NCBI RefSeq assembly: GCF_019721995.1
Contig: NZ_BLYC01000014.1
Location: 1-64,000, forward strand
Length of the DNA: 64,000 nucleotides
Reading direction: 5' to 3'
Source: Bathymodiolus japonicus methanotrophic gill symbiont
GTDB taxonomy: Bacteria > Pseudomonadota > Gammaproteobacteria > Methylococcales > Methylomonadaceae
Part shown: positions 18,065 through 29,132 of the stretch, piece after piece
How the letters are laid out: the number at the start of each line of letters is the position of its first letter
Numbering within the stretch: the stretch's first letter is position 1
Translations under genes and position numbers: made by a program
The notes under the pieces: generated by a model
Told to the model about the DNA's origin: nothing
The model's input: the letters and a program-made list of their open reading frames with translations, nothing else
Database searches by the model: none

Positions 18065-18685
18065 TCATTTTTTAAAGCCCCTGGCTAAAATATAAACTTC
18101 ATTACTGCGTGCTCGGGATGACTTGGGTTTTCTAATCAGCACCTTATTAAATGAAGCGGCTACCTGATTTTTATAGACTTCAAAACCAGCCCCCTGAAAC
18201 ACTTTAACCAGAAACGAGCCACCCTCGACCAAAATAGCTTCTGCTGTTTCTAACGCTAATTCACACAAGTACATTGCTCCAGGCTGATCTATTGCCTTAT
18301 TGCCGCTTAAATTTGGCGCCATATCGGACAAGACCACATCAATAGGAGCGCCATCCAGAATTTCATTTAGCTGCTCATAAACTTCATTTTCCCTAAAATC
18401 TCCCTGAATAAAATCCACGCCATCAATAGGATCTATACCCAGAATATCCAGTGCAACAACTTTCTGTTTCTTACCCACGATACCACGCACATATTCAGAC
18501 CAGCCACCTGGTGCCGCGCCTAGATCCACAACATTCATCCCTGTCTGCACCAGTTTGTCTTTTTCGATGATTTCAATCAACTTAAATGTGGCCCTGGATC
18601 GATACCCTAAGGCTTTTGCCTTTTTGACATATTCATCATTCAGATGCTCTTGCATCCATTGATTGCTACTTTTACTGCGCGCCAT
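18065..18685 (-). CDS. rlmE: 23S rRNA 2'-O-methyltransferase RlmE
   Basis: A 206-residue SAM methyltransferase that modifies U2552 of 23S rRNA. The SAM loop is VVDLGAAPGGWSEY and the catalytic tetrad can be placed at Lys in KAKALGYRSRATFKL, Asp in VLSDMAPNLSG, Lys in SFLVKVFQG and Glu in RSNEVYIL. It starts 56 bp from yhbY on the opposite strand, sharing a divergent promoter region, the standard E. coli order. Confidence 0.98.
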   Translation of the reverse strand: MARSKSSNQWMQEHLNDEYVKKAKALGYRSRATFKLIEIIEKDKLVQTGMNVVDLGAAPGGWSEYVRGIVGKKQKVVALDILGIDPIDGVDFIQGDFRENEVYEQLNEILDGAPIDVVLSDMAPNLSGNKAIDQPGAMYLCELALETAEAILVEGGSFLVKVFQGAGFEVYKNQVAASFNKVLIRKPKSSRARSNEVYILARGFKK

Positions 18686-18741
18686 ATATAATCTTATTAG
18701 TGTAGAATTACATTACAATTTATATTTGAAGGAAATACTGA

Positions 18742-19056
18742 GTGAATTCTGAACAACTGAAACAAATGAAAACCCAAGCTCACGAACTAAAGCCGGTTAT
18801 TATGATCGGCCAGGCGGGCTTAACGGACGCAGTGCTCAAGGAAATTGAGCTAGCGTTGGATACTCACGAGCTGATTAAAATTAAAATTCGGGCAGAAAGA
18901 GCAGAGCGTAAGCAACTCCAGGAACTAATCTGTACAAAAACAAAATCTGAATCCATCCAAAGCATTGGACAAGTTTTTGTTATTTACCGCAAAAAACCCG
19001 AACAAGCCAAAAAGAAACCGGCGCCGCATACCAGAAGAAGAGACGGCACCCGGTAG
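18742..19056 (+). CDS. yhbY: CRM-domain ribosome assembly protein YhbY
   Basis: A 104-residue RNA-binding protein with the CRM fold: KPVIMIGQAGLT (GxxG loop) and HELIKIKI. It starts at GTG 18742 behind AAGGAA. The C-terminus is Lys/Pro-rich (KKPEQAKKKPAPHTRRR). Members associate with pre-50S ribosomes. It diverges from rlmE and is followed by a palindromic repeat interrupted by an A element. Confidence 0.95.
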   Translation: MNSEQLKQMKTQAHELKPVIMIGQAGLTDAVLKEIELALDTHELIKIKIRAERAERKQLQELICTKTKSESIQSIGQVFVIYRKKPEQAKKKPAPHTRRRDGTR

Positions 19057-19072
19057 AATATTTAGCCTCTGT

Positions 19073-19417
19073 AGGGCGTGGCTTTAGCCCGCTATTATCC
19101 ATATTTTGATACAGGCGCGCCATGCTACCTCACGAAATTCCGGGACTCCTGTCGCCATAATTCGTTCACCTACGCAGCGGATGGGAGATGCCCTGAACGC
19201 CCTGCGTCCGCAACGACTACGCACAAAAGCCGCTTCGTCATTACTACCTCACTGGCTGGACGGCTATTCGGAATGCAATTCTTGCTCCTCTCGCGTGCTG
19301 CTAGCACACGTCGAATCAGCGAATTGCCCTGTCGCCTATCAGGGGCTAAAAATCACCACTTCGCTAAGCTCCGTTTCCATGATTTTCAGCGTTAGCGGCT
19401 AAAGCCACTCCCTACAT
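19073..19417. repeat. Palindromic repeat split by an A element
   Basis: TAGGGCGTGGCTTTAGCCCGC on the left and GCGGCTAAAGCCACTCCCTA on the right of the A element are the two arms of an intergenic hairpin repeat also found at 29627-29688. A half-like copy (GTGAAGCCACGCCCGA) lies near 19990. It may act as a bidirectional terminator. Confidence 0.8.
19112..19391 (+). repeat. A element (A19), 280 bp
   Basis: A full unit inserted in the loop of the intergenic palindrome. Right flank TTAG. It differs from the other A copies by single bases only. Confidence 0.95.
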
Positions 19418-19427
19418 CGTAAAAAAA

Positions 19428-19904
19428 CTAAATATACTGGATAGACAAAATCTCGTAATCCACTTCACCACCCGGTGTTTTAACCGTAATGACATCCTCT
19501 TCTTCCTTACCAATCAGTGCTCTGGCTATAGGCGAGCCTACTGAAATACGCCCTTGCTTAATATCTGCTTCATCTTGACCGACAATCTGGTAGGTCACTT
19601 TTTTCTCAGACTCTAAATCTTCAATTTCCACCGTTGCGCCAAAGATCACTTTTCCATTGGCATCAATTTTCGTCACATCTATAATTTGTGCATTAGATAA
19701 CTTTGCTTCAATTTCATTGATCCGCCCTTCTGAAAAACTCTGTTGTTCACGCGCTGCATGATATTCAGCATTTTCTTTTAAATCACCATGCGCTCTTGCC
19801 GTTGCAATTGCTTCGACTATACGTGGCCTGGTCACTGTTTTTAATTCTTCTAATTCAGCCTTTAACTTATCGGCTCCAACAACTGTAAGAGGTACCTTAT
19901 CCAT
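19428..19904 (-). CDS. greA: Transcription elongation factor GreA
   Basis: A 158-residue protein that stimulates RNA polymerase to cleave backtracked transcripts. The N-terminal coiled coil carries the acidic tip in [19 protein letters not shown], and the C-terminal domain has [16 protein letters not shown]. The ATG at 19904 is chosen over an in-frame TTG at 19916 because GGAG lies 6 bases upstream and the length then equals E. coli GreA. It lies downstream of carAB, as in many gammaproteobacteria. Confidence 0.97.
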   Translation of the reverse strand: MDKVPLTVVGADKLKAELEELKTVTRPRIVEAIATARAHGDLKENAEYHAAREQQSFSEGRINEIEAKLSNAQIIDVTKIDANGKVIFGATVEIEDLESEKKVTYQIVGQDEADIKQGRISVGSPIARALIGKEEEDVITVKTPGGEVDYEILSIQYI

Positions 19905-20081
19905 CCAAAACTCCAAACTTTAATATTATTCTATAAATCAAAAACAAGTGTTAAAGGCGAACTACCCCCTACTGTTTCTAACGGCTGGGTGAAGCCACGC
20001 CCGACAAATACCTGGAAATTAATCAGCAAACACAACAAAGGCTGACGTAAGCCAGCCCTTAAAGTTAATGATACACTGATC

Positions 20082-23000
20082 TTAATGTAGATTTTTATGC
20101 AAGTCCTGTAAACAATTCACATCCCCTGCATCTAATTCACCTAAAGCATAGCAGGCTGCTTTTGCACCTGCCATAGTAGTGTAATAGGTTACATGATGCT
20201 GTAGCGCTTCTCTACGCATAGTGAAAGAATCTGCGACCGCTTTTACACCTTCAGTGGTATTTACAATTAATTGAACCTGGTCATTTTTAATCATATCCAC
20301 AGTATTAGGCCGGCCTTCATTAACCTTATAAACCACTTCGCAATCTATTCCAGCATCCTTAATGACCCTCGCTGTTCCCCGGGTTGCAACGATCTGATAA
20401 TTTTTTGTAATCAGCATCTGCGCTATTTCAACTACTTTCGGCTTATCTGCTTCGCGGATACTCATCAGTACTTTACCGCTATGGCTTAAATCCACACCTG
20501 CGGCACGCTGTGACTTAGCAAAGGCCTCGCCAAACGTCTTGCCTACACCCATCACCTCACCGGTAGACTTCATTTCCGGCCCAAGCAATGGATCTACACC
20601 AGGAAATTTAACAAAGGGAAATACCGCTTCTTTAACTGAAAAATACTCCGGAACCCGCTCTTTAGTAATGCCCTGCTCTTTAAGTGACTTTCCTGCCATA
20701 CACAGCGCAGCTATTTTCGCCAGGGGATATTCCGCAGCTTTAGAAACAAATGGCGCAGTACGCGATGCACGCGGATTAACCTCTAAAACATAGATATTTT
20801 CACCCTGAATCGCAAACTGGGTATTCATCAAGCCGCGTACACCCAGCGCTTCGGCCATTTGCTTTACTTGCACCCGTAACTGATCCTGTAAATGCGGTGC
20901 TAAATCATATGGTGGAATCGAGCAGGCCGAATCACCCGAATGCACCCCAGCTTGCTCGACGTGCTGCATTAGGCCACCGATTAATAAGGTTTCACCATCA
21001 TAAATTGCATCCACATCCATTTCAATAGCATCATCCAGAAAACGATCCAGCAGCACCGGAGAGTCATTTGATACATTGATTGCTTCCTGCATATAACGTT
21101 GTAGTGCTTCTTCGTTATAAACGATTTCCATACCTCGTCCACCTAAGACATAAGAAGGGCGCACTACTAATGGAAAGCCTAACTCTTTGGCAACATTCAG
21201 TGCCTGTTCGGTTGAACTAGCCGTGCCATTAGGCGGCTGCTTCAAATCTAATTTAGTGAGTAATTTCTGAAATCGCTCCCGGTCTTCTGCCAAGTCAATT
21301 GCATCAGGCGAGGTACCAATAATGGGCGCGCCTGCTGCTTCTAAAGCACGTGCCAGTTTAAGTGGCGTCTGACCACCATATTGTACAATCACGCCTTTGG
21401 GTTTTTCCAGATGAATAATCTCCAGCACATCTTCCAGCGTTAAAGACTCAAAATATAAGCGGTCTGAAGTATCAAAATCGGTGGACACTGTTTCCGGATT
21501 ACAATTCACCATAATGGTTTCAAAACCTTCTTCACGCAGCGCTAAAGCCGCATGCACACAACAGTAATCAAACTCGATTCCCTGCCCGATCCGGTTTGGA
21601 CCGCCACCCAAAATCATAATTTTCTCTTTATCAGACACCCGCGCTTCACATTCACGCTCATAGGTAGAATATAAATAGGCAGTATCTGATGAAAACTCGG
21701 CTGCACAAGAATCAATGCGCTTATAGACAGGACGGATATTCTGCTTATGTCGTGCATTGCGAATATCCGATTCTTTGGTATCCAGCAGTTTTGCTAGGCG
21801 CGCATCAGAAAAGCCCTTCTGCTTTAAGCGAAATAACTCGTCGCCCTTAATAGTTGCCAAGGTTTTTGTTGCCAGAGATTTCTCGGTTAACACCAGGTCT
21901 TCCACTTGCGCTAAAAACCATGGATCAATTTTACTTGCTTCATGCACATCATTAAATGACATACCACTGCGGAATGCATCTGCCACATACCATAAGCGGT
22001 CAGGCCCGGGATGACGCATTTCACGCTGTATTTTATCGCTGGCATCTGATTCGTTAAAATCGACAATTTCATCCAGACCATCAACCCCAATTTCCAGGCC
22101 ACGCAAGGCTTTTTGTAATGACTCCTGAAACGTACGCCCGATAGCCATAACTTCTCCGACTGATTTCATCTGCGTGGTCAGTCTATCGTCTGCTTGAGGG
22201 AATTTTTCAAAGGTAAAGCGTGGTACTTTAGTCACCACATAATCTATTGATGGCTCAAATGAAGCTGGGGTAGCGCCACCAGTAATTTCATTTCTCAATT
22301 CATCCAGCGTATAGCCCACTGCCAGTTTAGCCGCCACTTTGGCAATTGGAAATCCGGTTGCTTTTGATGCAAGTGCCGAAGAGCGTGACACTCTTGGGTT
22401 CATTTCAATTACCACCATACGACCATCGGCCGGATTAATGGCAACCTGCACATTCGAACCACCTGTGTCTACACCAATTTCACGCAATACTGCAAGTGAG
22501 ACATTACGCAGAATCTGATACTCTTTATCAGTTAGTGTTTGCGCAGGTGCAACAGTAATTGAGTCACCCGTATGTACGCCCATCGGGTCAAAGTTTTCGA
22601 TAGAGCAGATAATGATGCAATTATCATTGCTATCACGCACCACTTCCATTTCATACTCTTTCCAGCCGAGCACCGACTCTTCAATCAACAATTCATCAGT
22701 TGGCGATAAATATAAGCCGCGCTCACAAATCTCAATAAATTCCTCTTTATTGTAGGCGATACCACCACCACTGCCGCCCATTGTAAATGATGGGCGAATT
22801 ACTGTTGGATATCCGACTTCTGCTTGCGCTGCAAAAGCCTCTTCCATACTATGTGCGGTTTTCGAACGCGCGACTTCAAAACCCAGCCTTCCCATCGCCA
22901 AGTTAAACAACTCTCTATCTTCGGCCATATTAATGGCTTCTTTCGTTGCTCCGATCATTTCTACGCCGTATTTTTCCAATACGCCATGCTTATCCAGGTC

Positions 23001-23300
23001 TAAGGCACAATTTAATGCTGTCTGTCCACCCATGGTCGGTAATACCGCATCAGGGTGCTCTTTTTCAATAATTTTCTCGACTGTCTGCCAGTCTATAGGT
23101 TCGATATAAATGGCATCCGCCATTTCCGGATCGGTCATAATCGTAGCCGGATTGGAATTCACCAGGATAATTCGATACCCTTCTTCGCGCAAAGCTTTAC
23201 AGGCTTGTGTACCTGAATAATCAAATTCACAGGCTTGACCAATTACAATCGGCCCCGCTCCTAATAATAAAATGGATTTTATGTCGGTTCTTTTTGGCAT
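20082..23300 (-). CDS. carB: Carbamoyl-phosphate synthase large subunit
   Basis: A 1072-residue enzyme making carbamoyl phosphate from bicarbonate, ATP and ammonia supplied by CarA, for pyrimidine and arginine synthesis. It has two homologous ATP-grasp halves, each with a [18 protein letters not shown]- or [13 protein letters not shown]-type start and a [20 protein letters not shown] or [14 protein letters not shown] block. The C-terminal MGS-like allosteric domain is present. Full length with no disruption. It follows carA by 24 bp. Confidence 0.99.
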   Translation of the reverse strand: MPKRTDIKSILLLGAGPIVIGQACEFDYSGTQACKALREEGYRIILVNSNPATIMTDPEMADAIYIEPIDWQTVEKIIEKEHPDAVLPTMGGQTALNCALDLDKHGVLEKYGVEMIGATKEAINMAEDRELFNLAMGRLGFEVARSKTAHSMEEAFAAQAEVGYPTVIRPSFTMGGSGGGIAYNKEEFIEICERGLYLSPTDELLIEESVLGWKEYEMEVVRDSNDNCIIICSIENFDPMGVHTGDSITVAPAQTLTDKEYQILRNVSLAVLREIGVDTGGSNVQVAINPADGRMVVIEMNPRVSRSSALASKATGFPIAKVAAKLAVGYTLDELRNEITGGATPASFEPSIDYVVTKVPRFTFEKFPQADDRLTTQMKSVGEVMAIGRTFQESLQKALRGLEIGVDGLDEIVDFNESDASDKIQREMRHPGPDRLWYVADAFRSGMSFNDVHEASKIDPWFLAQVEDLVLTEKSLATKTLATIKGDELFRLKQKGFSDARLAKLLDTKESDIRNARHKQNIRPVYKRIDSCAAEFSSDTAYLYSTYERECEARVSDKEKIMILGGGPNRIGQGIEFDYCCVHAALALREEGFETIMVNCNPETVSTDFDTSDRLYFESLTLEDVLEIIHLEKPKGVIVQYGGQTPLKLARALEAAGAPIIGTSPDAIDLAEDRERFQKLLTKLDLKQPPNGTASSTEQALNVAKELGFPLVVRPSYVLGGRGMEIVYNEEALQRYMQEAINVSNDSPVLLDRFLDDAIEMDVDAIYDGETLLIGGLMQHVEQAGVHSGDSACSIPPYDLAPHLQDQLRVQVKQMAEALGVRGLMNTQFAIQGENIYVLEVNPRASRTAPFVSKAAEYPLAKIAALCMAGKSLKEQGITKERVPEYFSVKEAVFPFVKFPGVDPLLGPEMKSTGEVMGVGKTFGEAFAKSQRAAGVDLSHSGKVLMSIREADKPKVVEIAQMLITKNYQIVATRGTARVIKDAGIDCEVVYKVNEGRPNTVDMIKNDQVQLIVNTTEGVKAVADSFTMRREALQHHVTYYTTMAGAKAACYALGELDAGDVNCLQDLHKNLH

Positions 23301-23324
23301 ACTAGTATCATTACTCTGCTGTGA

Positions 23325-24461
23325 TTAATTGGCTTGCTGCATCATTGCCATAAAGTCATCAAATAATGACTCTACATCATGCGGACCCGGGCTCGCTTCT
23401 GGATGTCCCTGAAAACTCATGGCCGGAATATCAGTACGCGCTACCCCTTGTAAACTGCCATCAAATAAAGAGTGATAGGTTGCAGTTAAATTATCCGGCA
23501 AGGTTTTTTCATCTACTGCAAAACCATGGTTCTGGCTACTGATCATCACCCGCCCGCTAGATTTCTCTTGTACCGGATGATTAGCACCATGATGGCCGAA
23601 CTTCATTTTTTCTGTTTTCGCACCGCAGGCCAGAGCTAATAACTGATGTCCCAGGCAAATTCCAAATACCGGTATCTGCTTTTCTAAAATTATCTGAATA
23701 GCCTCTATCGCATAGGTACATGGCTCTGGATCACCCGGACCATTCGAGAGAAAAACACCATCTGGGTTCATGGCCAGAACATCTGCTGCAGTAGTTGTTG
23801 CCGGCACTACCGTCACCCGGCATCCGCGATTCGCTAATAAGCGCAGAATATTACGCTTAACCCCGAAATCATAGGCGACCACATACTTAGTGGAATTCTC
23901 TGCCTGAATATAGCCTTGTTGTAAATCCCAGGTATTTTCCGTCCACTCATAAGACTCTGTGGTGCTTACCTGCTTTGCTAAATCCATCCCTTTAAGTCCA
24001 TGAAATGCATCGAGTGCTTTTTTAGCTGCAACCTCATCAATTTCCTCACCCGCGATGATACAGCCCCGCTGCGCACCCTTGTCACGTAACAAGCGAGTTA
24101 ATTGACGGGTATCAATATCGGCGATAGCAACCACATTATTAGCCTGTAAATATTCAGACAGGCCTTTTTGCGAGCGGAAATTACTGGCAAGCACGGGCAG
24201 GTCACGAATAACCAGTCCACTGGCAAAGACCCCGGTTGATTCATTATCCTCATCATTGGTACCTACATTACCAATATGCGGATAGGTTAAGGTAACGATT
24301 TGCTTCGCGTAGGATGGATCGCTCAGGATTTCCTGATAACCGGTTAAAGAGGTATTGAACACCACTTCTCCAGCAGAACAACCATCCGCGCCTATGGATA
24401 CACCATGAAATACGGTTCCATCTTCTAACATTAATAATGCAGGTTTGTTCAATGTAAGCAC
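23325..24461 (-). CDS. carA: Carbamoyl-phosphate synthase small subunit
   Basis: The glutaminase subunit, 378 residues from GTG 24461; a TTG at 24452 behind AGGTG gives [12 protein letters not shown] and is an equally likely start. The triad glutaminase domain shows the nucleophile Cys in [13 protein letters not shown] and His-Glu in [13 protein letters not shown]. The N-terminal half carries [11 protein letters not shown]. It is the first gene of carAB. A terminator-like hairpin lies immediately upstream (24473-24504). Confidence 0.98.
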   Translation of the reverse strand: MLTLNKPALLMLEDGTVFHGVSIGADGCSAGEVVFNTSLTGYQEILSDPSYAKQIVTLTYPHIGNVGTNDEDNESTGVFASGLVIRDLPVLASNFRSQKGLSEYLQANNVVAIADIDTRQLTRLLRDKGAQRGCIIAGEEIDEVAAKKALDAFHGLKGMDLAKQVSTTESYEWTENTWDLQQGYIQAENSTKYVVAYDFGVKRNILRLLANRGCRVTVVPATTTAADVLAMNPDGVFLSNGPGDPEPCTYAIEAIQIILEKQIPVFGICLGHQLLALACGAKTEKMKFGHHGANHPVQEKSSGRVMISSQNHGFAVDEKTLPDNLTATYHSLFDGSLQGVARTDIPAMSFQGHPEASPGPHDVESLFDDFMAMMQQAN

Positions 24462-24472
24462 CTAAAATGTAT

Positions 24473-24504
24473 AAAAAACGGGAAGCACCTCGCGGCCCTT
24501 CCCG
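24473..24504 (-). terminator. Terminator-like hairpin directly before carA
   Basis: On the minus strand CGGGAAG (24504-24498) pairs with CTTCCCG (24485-24479) and is followed by six T, ending about 12-20 bases before the carA start. It could end transcription of the upstream gene or act as a carAB attenuator. I see no clear antiterminator partner or leader peptide. Confidence 0.75.
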
Positions 24505-24678
24505 TTATAGAATAAATACGCCCAACAACAGCGTCATCCGGATTACCGAATTATTAGAACGATTTTACTGAATTATCAGAGTGCGGTCATTAATATTTTT
24601 AAAAAATATCCCCTCGTTATAACTATACCTGTCTTTGTGCTTGCTATTAACTAACCGTATCAATAGAGTTCATTACTC

Positions 24679-25417
24679 TTATCCATACTTCCGGTATCGC
24701 CATACAGCATAGCTGCCCCCAACATTCAGCTTCCGTGCTTCCAGTACCTCACAAATAACTAATTGGTGATCACCAGCCGAAGTTTCATGGCTTACTTTAC
24801 AATCAAAATACGCTAGACTCTCTTGCAGCACTGGCGCCCCGGTCGATGCAGCCACCCAGGTTCCGACTGCCATTTTATCGCTAATTCCAGACTGGCCAAA
24901 ATGCTCGGCAAAATGGCTTTGTTCCTGACTTAAAACATTAACACTGCAAACCAGGCGCGCCATGCTACCTCACGGAATTCCGGGATTCCTGTCGCCATAA
25001 TTCGTTCACCTACGCAGCGGATGGGAGATGCCCTGAACGCCCTGCGTCCGCAACGACTACGCACAAAAGCCGCTTCGTCATTACTACCTCACTGGCTGGA
25101 CGGCTATTCGGAATGCAATTCTTGCTCCTCTCGCGTGCTGCTAGCACACGTCGAATCAGCGAATTGCCCTGTCGCCTTTCAGGGACTAAAAATCACCACT
25201 TCGCTAAGCTACGTTTCCATGATTTTCAGCGATTGCCTTTTTTAAGCAATTGATATGAGTAATGTTCAGGATTAATGCTGATAGCTAATAGTACCGGTGA
25301 AAAAGACACCTGCATCACCCATGCTGCAGTAAAGGCATTGGTTTTATCTCCATCGGCAACACCAACCACATACACGCCTTGGGTAATATGTTGCAGTATA
25401 TTTGCTATGTCTTGCAT
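24679..25417 (-). pseudogene. Flavin reductase-like (FMN-binding split barrel) gene split by A24
   Basis: The N-terminal part is MQDIANILQHITQGVYVVGV...FSPVLLAISINPEHYSYQLLKKGN and the C-terminal part VCSVNVLSQEQSHFAEHFGQSG...ICEVLEARKL. Removing the 280-bp element rejoins GGCAAT-GTTTGC in frame, giving one protein of about 150 residues with the split-barrel signature of NAD(P)H:FMN reductases. The element itself carries stops in this frame. It overlaps the end of nadC by 13 bp, so the two were one operon. Confidence 0.88.
24952..25231 (+). repeat. A element (A24), 280 bp
   Basis: Exact insertion in the flavin reductase gene without duplication or loss. Right flank ATTG, left flank GCAAAC. 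Confidence 0.96.
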
Positions 25418-26247
25418 GACTTTCGCTCCAAAACGATACGCATGGATAAATCGATAGCCTGGATATTTTTAGTTAACGCGCCTATGGAAATGTAATTAAC
25501 TCCAGTCTCGGCAATCTCGCGTATATTGCTTAATACAACATTACCCGAGGCTTCCAGAGCACAGAGGCCAGCTACTTTTTTAACCGCTTGTTTTAACTGC
25601 GCAACAGAAAAATTATCCAGCATAATTCTATCCGGCTGCGCTGCTAATGCCTGATCTAGCTCAGCCATAGTCTCGACCTCGACTTCCAGTAATTTATCAC
25701 TGATCTTCCTTGCCTGGACAATGGCTTTTGCAATAGAGCCCGCCGCGATAATATGATTTTCTTTAATTAAAATACCATCATATAAGCCAATGCGCTGGTT
25801 ATAACAACCACCACAGGCCACCGCATATTTTTGCGCATTCCGTAAACCCGGAATGGTTTTGCGGGTATCCAGCACATTACAATTAGTCCCTGCAACTTCC
25901 TTTGCATATAAACTTGCCTGGGTAGCAACCGCCGACAGCGTTTGTAATAAATTTAGCGCAGTTCGCTCTCCGGTTAATAATGGCCTGGCTTTGCCCTTTA
26001 GTGTACATAATAAAGTACCAGATTCTAACCACTGCCCTTCTTGAACATGCCACTGTACAGTTATACTTGGATCTAATTCTTGAAAAACAGCATTAAACCA
26101 GTCTTGCCCACAACAAACCATCGCCTCACGTGTAATGACTTTCGCAACAGCCTCAATCGATTGCGGAATGATTAAGGCGGTAATATCACCACTACCTATA
26201 TCTTCATCCAGAAAAGCTTGAATATTGATAGGGTCGGAATAAGTCAT
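25405..26247 (-). CDS. nadC: Nicotinate-nucleotide pyrophosphorylase (quinolinate PRTase)
   Basis: A 280-residue enzyme converting quinolinate and PRPP to nicotinate mononucleotide in NAD synthesis. Recognisable are FLDEDIGSGDITA at the N-terminus, the DTRKTIPGLRNAQKYAVACGG active-site block, LIKENHI, and IMLDNFS with EASGNV. Length is normal. It is the first gene of a two-gene unit with the now-split flavin reductase. Confidence 0.97.
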   Translation of the reverse strand: MTYSDPINIQAFLDEDIGSGDITALIIPQSIEAVAKVITREAMVCCGQDWFNAVFQELDPSITVQWHVQEGQWLESGTLLCTLKGKARPLLTGERTALNLLQTLSAVATQASLYAKEVAGTNCNVLDTRKTIPGLRNAQKYAVACGGCYNQRIGLYDGILIKENHIIAAGSIAKAIVQARKISDKLLEVEVETMAELDQALAAQPDRIMLDNFSVAQLKQAVKKVAGLCALEASGNVVLSNIREIAETGVNYISIGALTKNIQAIDLSMRIVLERKSCKT

Positions 26248-26343
26248 TTATAATAAGAAAATAACAAAGAAAAAATTAAGGCGTGTTTTAAGAATATGAT
26301 ACGCAGCATATCATTCGCACTACGCACCAGTGATCAATCGAGA

Positions 26344-26868
26344 CTATTTCGATTCTTGCAATTTACTCAAAACAATACTCATTAATTGCGTATCATAATG
26401 ACGCTTTAAAGTTGAATCTGTAGGTCGCGGCGGCATTGTTGCTTCAGTTTCTGCAACCAGTTGTTGAATAACATCACGCTTAACTTCCTTTTCTACAGGA
26501 ATCTCAGTTGTTGTCATTACTGGTTTTACTGGCTCAACCACTGAATCTTTAGCGTCAGCAGAAGCGCTAGAATCAATATCTTTTTGATCTTGAGCTGCCT
26601 GGTTCTGTAGAAAATGGCGTCTTAATGCAGAATCTTCAGGAATCTCGTTAACCGCCTCATCCAGCTCTGTTACTACCTGTTCGGTTTTTACTGGCTCTGG
26701 CTCTGCTGCTGTAACTTCAGGTTCTTCTATACTAGGCTCTGGCTGCGGTGTCTCAGGGGGTTGCTTAGCTTCAGGTATAGATGACGAACCTTCTATATCA
26801 TTATTTTTTTTGCTCCAATAAAACCATCCTGCAGCTGCAATTAATAGAACCACGATAAATTCAAACAC
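26344..26868 (-). CDS. Single-span membrane protein with Pro/Glu-rich tail
   Basis: I do not recognise this gene. From GTG 26868 (AAGGGG six bases upstream) it encodes about 174 residues: one N-terminal membrane helix (FEFIVVLLIAAAGWFYW), a long Pro/Glu-rich linker (residues 25-80), and two similar segments near the C-terminus, DSALRRHFLQNQ and DSTLKRHYDTQLMS. The repeated S-x-L-(K/R)-R-H motif suggests paired binding elements. A frame extends upstream to 26940, but the ribosome site favours 26868. It diverges from ampD. Confidence 0.7.
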   Translation of the reverse strand: MFEFIVVLLIAAAGWFYWSKKNNDIEGSSSIPEAKQPPETPQPEPSIEEPEVTAAEPEPVKTEQVVTELDEAVNEIPEDSALRRHFLQNQAAQDQKDIDSSASADAKDSVVEPVKPVMTTTEIPVEKEVKRDVIQQLVAETEATMPPRPTDSTLKRHYDTQLMSIVLSKLQESK

Positions 26869-27022
26869 ACTATTCCCCTTGCTAATTATTATTGTAAAGA
26901 TAGACGTTAAGAGCATCACTGATAAATACCCATAACTCAAGCCGCATTATTCCATATAATAAAGCGGATAGTAATAGATTTTTTATATACTCGGTTTTTT
27001 CCTTTCCACCTTGCGTTTAATA

Positions 27023-27574
27023 ATGAAAATCAACAACCACTGGCTAACAACAGCAGATAAAATTAACTCGCCCAACTGTGATGCACGTGAAGATGAAAGC
27101 GACATGTCACTTATTGTCATTCATTGCATCAGCTTGCCAGAAGGTCAATTCGGCACACCCTACATAGCGCAATTATTTACTAATCAACTCGATGCACTAG
27201 CTGATCCCGGTTTTACTGAAATCTGCCATTTACATGTATCCAGTCATATTGTGATCCAGCGTGATGGCTTAATAACACAATACGTCCCTTTCAATAAGCG
27301 CGCCTGGCATGCTGGAGCCTCCGAATATAAAGGGCGTGATAAATGTAATGACTTTTCTATCGGCATAGAGCTAGAGGGAACCGTGTGCTGTGCATTTACC
27401 GAAGCACAATATTCTCAACTAGCAACTGTAATTCAGAACTTGATTGCTACCTACCCTAAACTAAACCTGAGTGACATTACCGGGCACAGTGATATTGCTC
27501 CACAGCGTAAAGCCGACCCGGGGAAATACTTTGACTGGGGAAAGCTAAATCAGATGTTAAAAACTACAGGCTAG
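27023..27574 (+). CDS. ampD: 1,6-anhydro-N-acetylmuramyl-L-alanine amidase AmpD
   Basis: A 183-residue cytoplasmic zinc amidase of peptidoglycan recycling. The zinc ligands are His in IVIHCISLPEGQFG, His in the GHSDIAPQRKADPG block and Asp in the same block; HVSSHIVIQRDG and FSIGIELEG complete the family pattern. ATG 27023 fits AmpD length better than the TTG at 27011. It stands alone and diverges from 26868. Confidence 0.97.
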   Translation: MKINNHWLTTADKINSPNCDAREDESDMSLIVIHCISLPEGQFGTPYIAQLFTNQLDALADPGFTEICHLHVSSHIVIQRDGLITQYVPFNKRAWHAGASEYKGRDKCNDFSIGIELEGTVCCAFTEAQYSQLATVIQNLIATYPKLNLSDITGHSDIAPQRKADPGKYFDWGKLNQMLKTTG

Positions 27575-27687
27575 ACGATAAAAAGTCGGGTTTGTTGTGT
27601 CTACAGCCATCAAGTATCCCTACCAAACAACTCCTTCCTTACTTCAATAACTCGCTAAAAACTTTGCATGTAAAAACAAGCTGCTTA

Positions 27688-27967
27688 CGCTGAAAATCAT
27701 GGAAACGGAGCTTAGCGAAGTGGTGATTTTTAGTCCCTGATAGGCGACAGGGCAATTCGCTGATTCGACGTGTGCTAGCAGCACGCGAGAGGAGCAAGAA
27801 TTGCATTCCGAATAGCCGTCCAGCCAGTGAGGTAGTAATGACGAAGCGGCTTTTGTGCGTAGTCGTTGCGGACGCAGGGCGTTCAGGGCATCTCCCATCC
27901 GCTGCGTAGGTGAACGAATTATGGCGACAGGAGTCCCGGAATTTCGTGAGGTAGCATGGCGCGCCTG
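27688..27967 (-). repeat. A element (A27), 280 bp, at a rearrangement joint
   Basis: A full unit. Its left flank is the IS4 transposase (…AACAGCAA), but its right flank (TAAGCAGC) is not the continuation of IS4, so the 3' half of the IS was lost at this element. Confidence 0.95.
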
Positions 27968-28926
27968 TTGCTGTTTTTTTTCAGTATGGCAGGCATGATC
28001 AATAAAATGTCCATCCGCTGCTTCTATGGTGTATTCGTCAAGTTCCGGGAATGCTTTAAGATAATCAATGCCTTGCGATAGCAGTGTTTCAGCGTGAAGA
28101 TGATAGCTCTGCTGTTCAAATGCCTCAAGCATACTTGTTCGTCTATGCGACTTCAGTGATTTAAAATACGTTGAGTGGGGAAGCAGCTGGCCATAAATCT
28201 GTTCATTGGTTTGGAGGAAATGGCAACCACTATCGACTACACTGATACAGCGTAATAACCCAATCGGGGAGTCGCTATTTTTGCGAAAGCTTGTTTTGGG
28301 CATCCCAGCCCAAGCAAGCAGCAAAAACTTAACGCGACCACTTATGCCTCCGGCGGCCCCGATTCGTCCTCGTCACCTCGTCCCGACCCAACAAGGGGTC
28401 GGAACATAGGCTCCAAATGACTTGACGCCGTGTCGGATGGCCTTTTATTTTGTCTCCACCTTCGCTAACGCTCAGACTCCGACAAAACAACGGCCCTACG
28501 GCTATCGCGGACTAAAAATCTTCACTTCGCTAAAGCTCCGTTTCCAGGATTTTCAGCGGGTGAATAAAGTCGATATCCTTCAACTCTGGGCATGAACGAG
28601 CACACAAAGGATGACGCTCTGCTAACAGGGCACGTTCCATACTTTCATTGCAGTGTTGGTGAATATGTTCAGAGAGTGGTAGGTCTTTAAGCATGGGTGA
28701 TATCCGTTTATGAGGTGATTAAAACGGAAATTTTTAGAAAATTTTTTCGGCAATTGCAAGCGTTATTTGAAATTATTTGTTGTTTTTTTACGGTGCCTAC
28801 AGAGTGTCTATTTGCTGTTATAAGTGATTAAAATCAAAAATATGGAAATATTCGAGTGGTGCTACCTTCAGGTAGGTTATAGGCTGCTTTGTTTAGGTGC
28901 TTCTTCTTTCAATGGGAACACTGATG
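27968..28926 (-). pseudogene. IS4 copy, 5' portion only, carrying C2
   Basis: It has the left end (…CAATGGGAACACTGATG, 28926), the leader, the start codon and about 120 codons of transposase ending at CHTEK, where element A27 cuts it. A C element lies at 28264-28558 between the PELK..FI and LGLLRC segments. The catalytic half is absent. Confidence 0.88.
28264..28558 (+). repeat. C element (C2), 295 bp
   Basis: Uninterrupted reference copy of C. Removing it restores AACCCAA-GG(T)GAATAAAG, the same as the intact IS4 copies apart from one substitution. Right flank GGTG. Confidence 0.96.
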
Positions 28927-29132
28927 TCGGTGATAGAGATATATGCAAAAGCACCATAGCCTTTATTAAGCAAAAAGGCTTCATGCAATTGGGCAATAAA
29001 ATTAATCCGCTGTTCAGCTAGTTCTGTCATTGTTGCACTTTGATTAGCTATTTTTGTTGTCTGTGGTTGATTGCCTGAAGTCTGCAGGGGCTTTACCAAT
29101 GTTTCGCTCAACTTACGCAATAGATTGGTCAT
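28927..29132 (-). pseudogene. 5' fragment of unknown gene coupled to lspA
   Basis: About 68 codons (MTNLLRKLSETLVKPL...LLNKGYGAFAYISITDIS) survive before the IS4 end. Its ATG overlaps the lspA stop (TGATG), so it was translationally coupled. The residues AEQRINFIAQLHEAFLL suggest helical structure, but I cannot name a family. Confidence 0.5.

Noticed and set aside
19106-19402. Conserved open frames in A elements (…RSPTQRMGDALNALRPQ…) as a protein family
   Set aside because: The frame has no ribosome site or fixed start, codes low-complexity Arg/Ser-rich peptide, is changed in B, C and E, and overlaps structured stems. It is best read as a by-product of high GC in the element.
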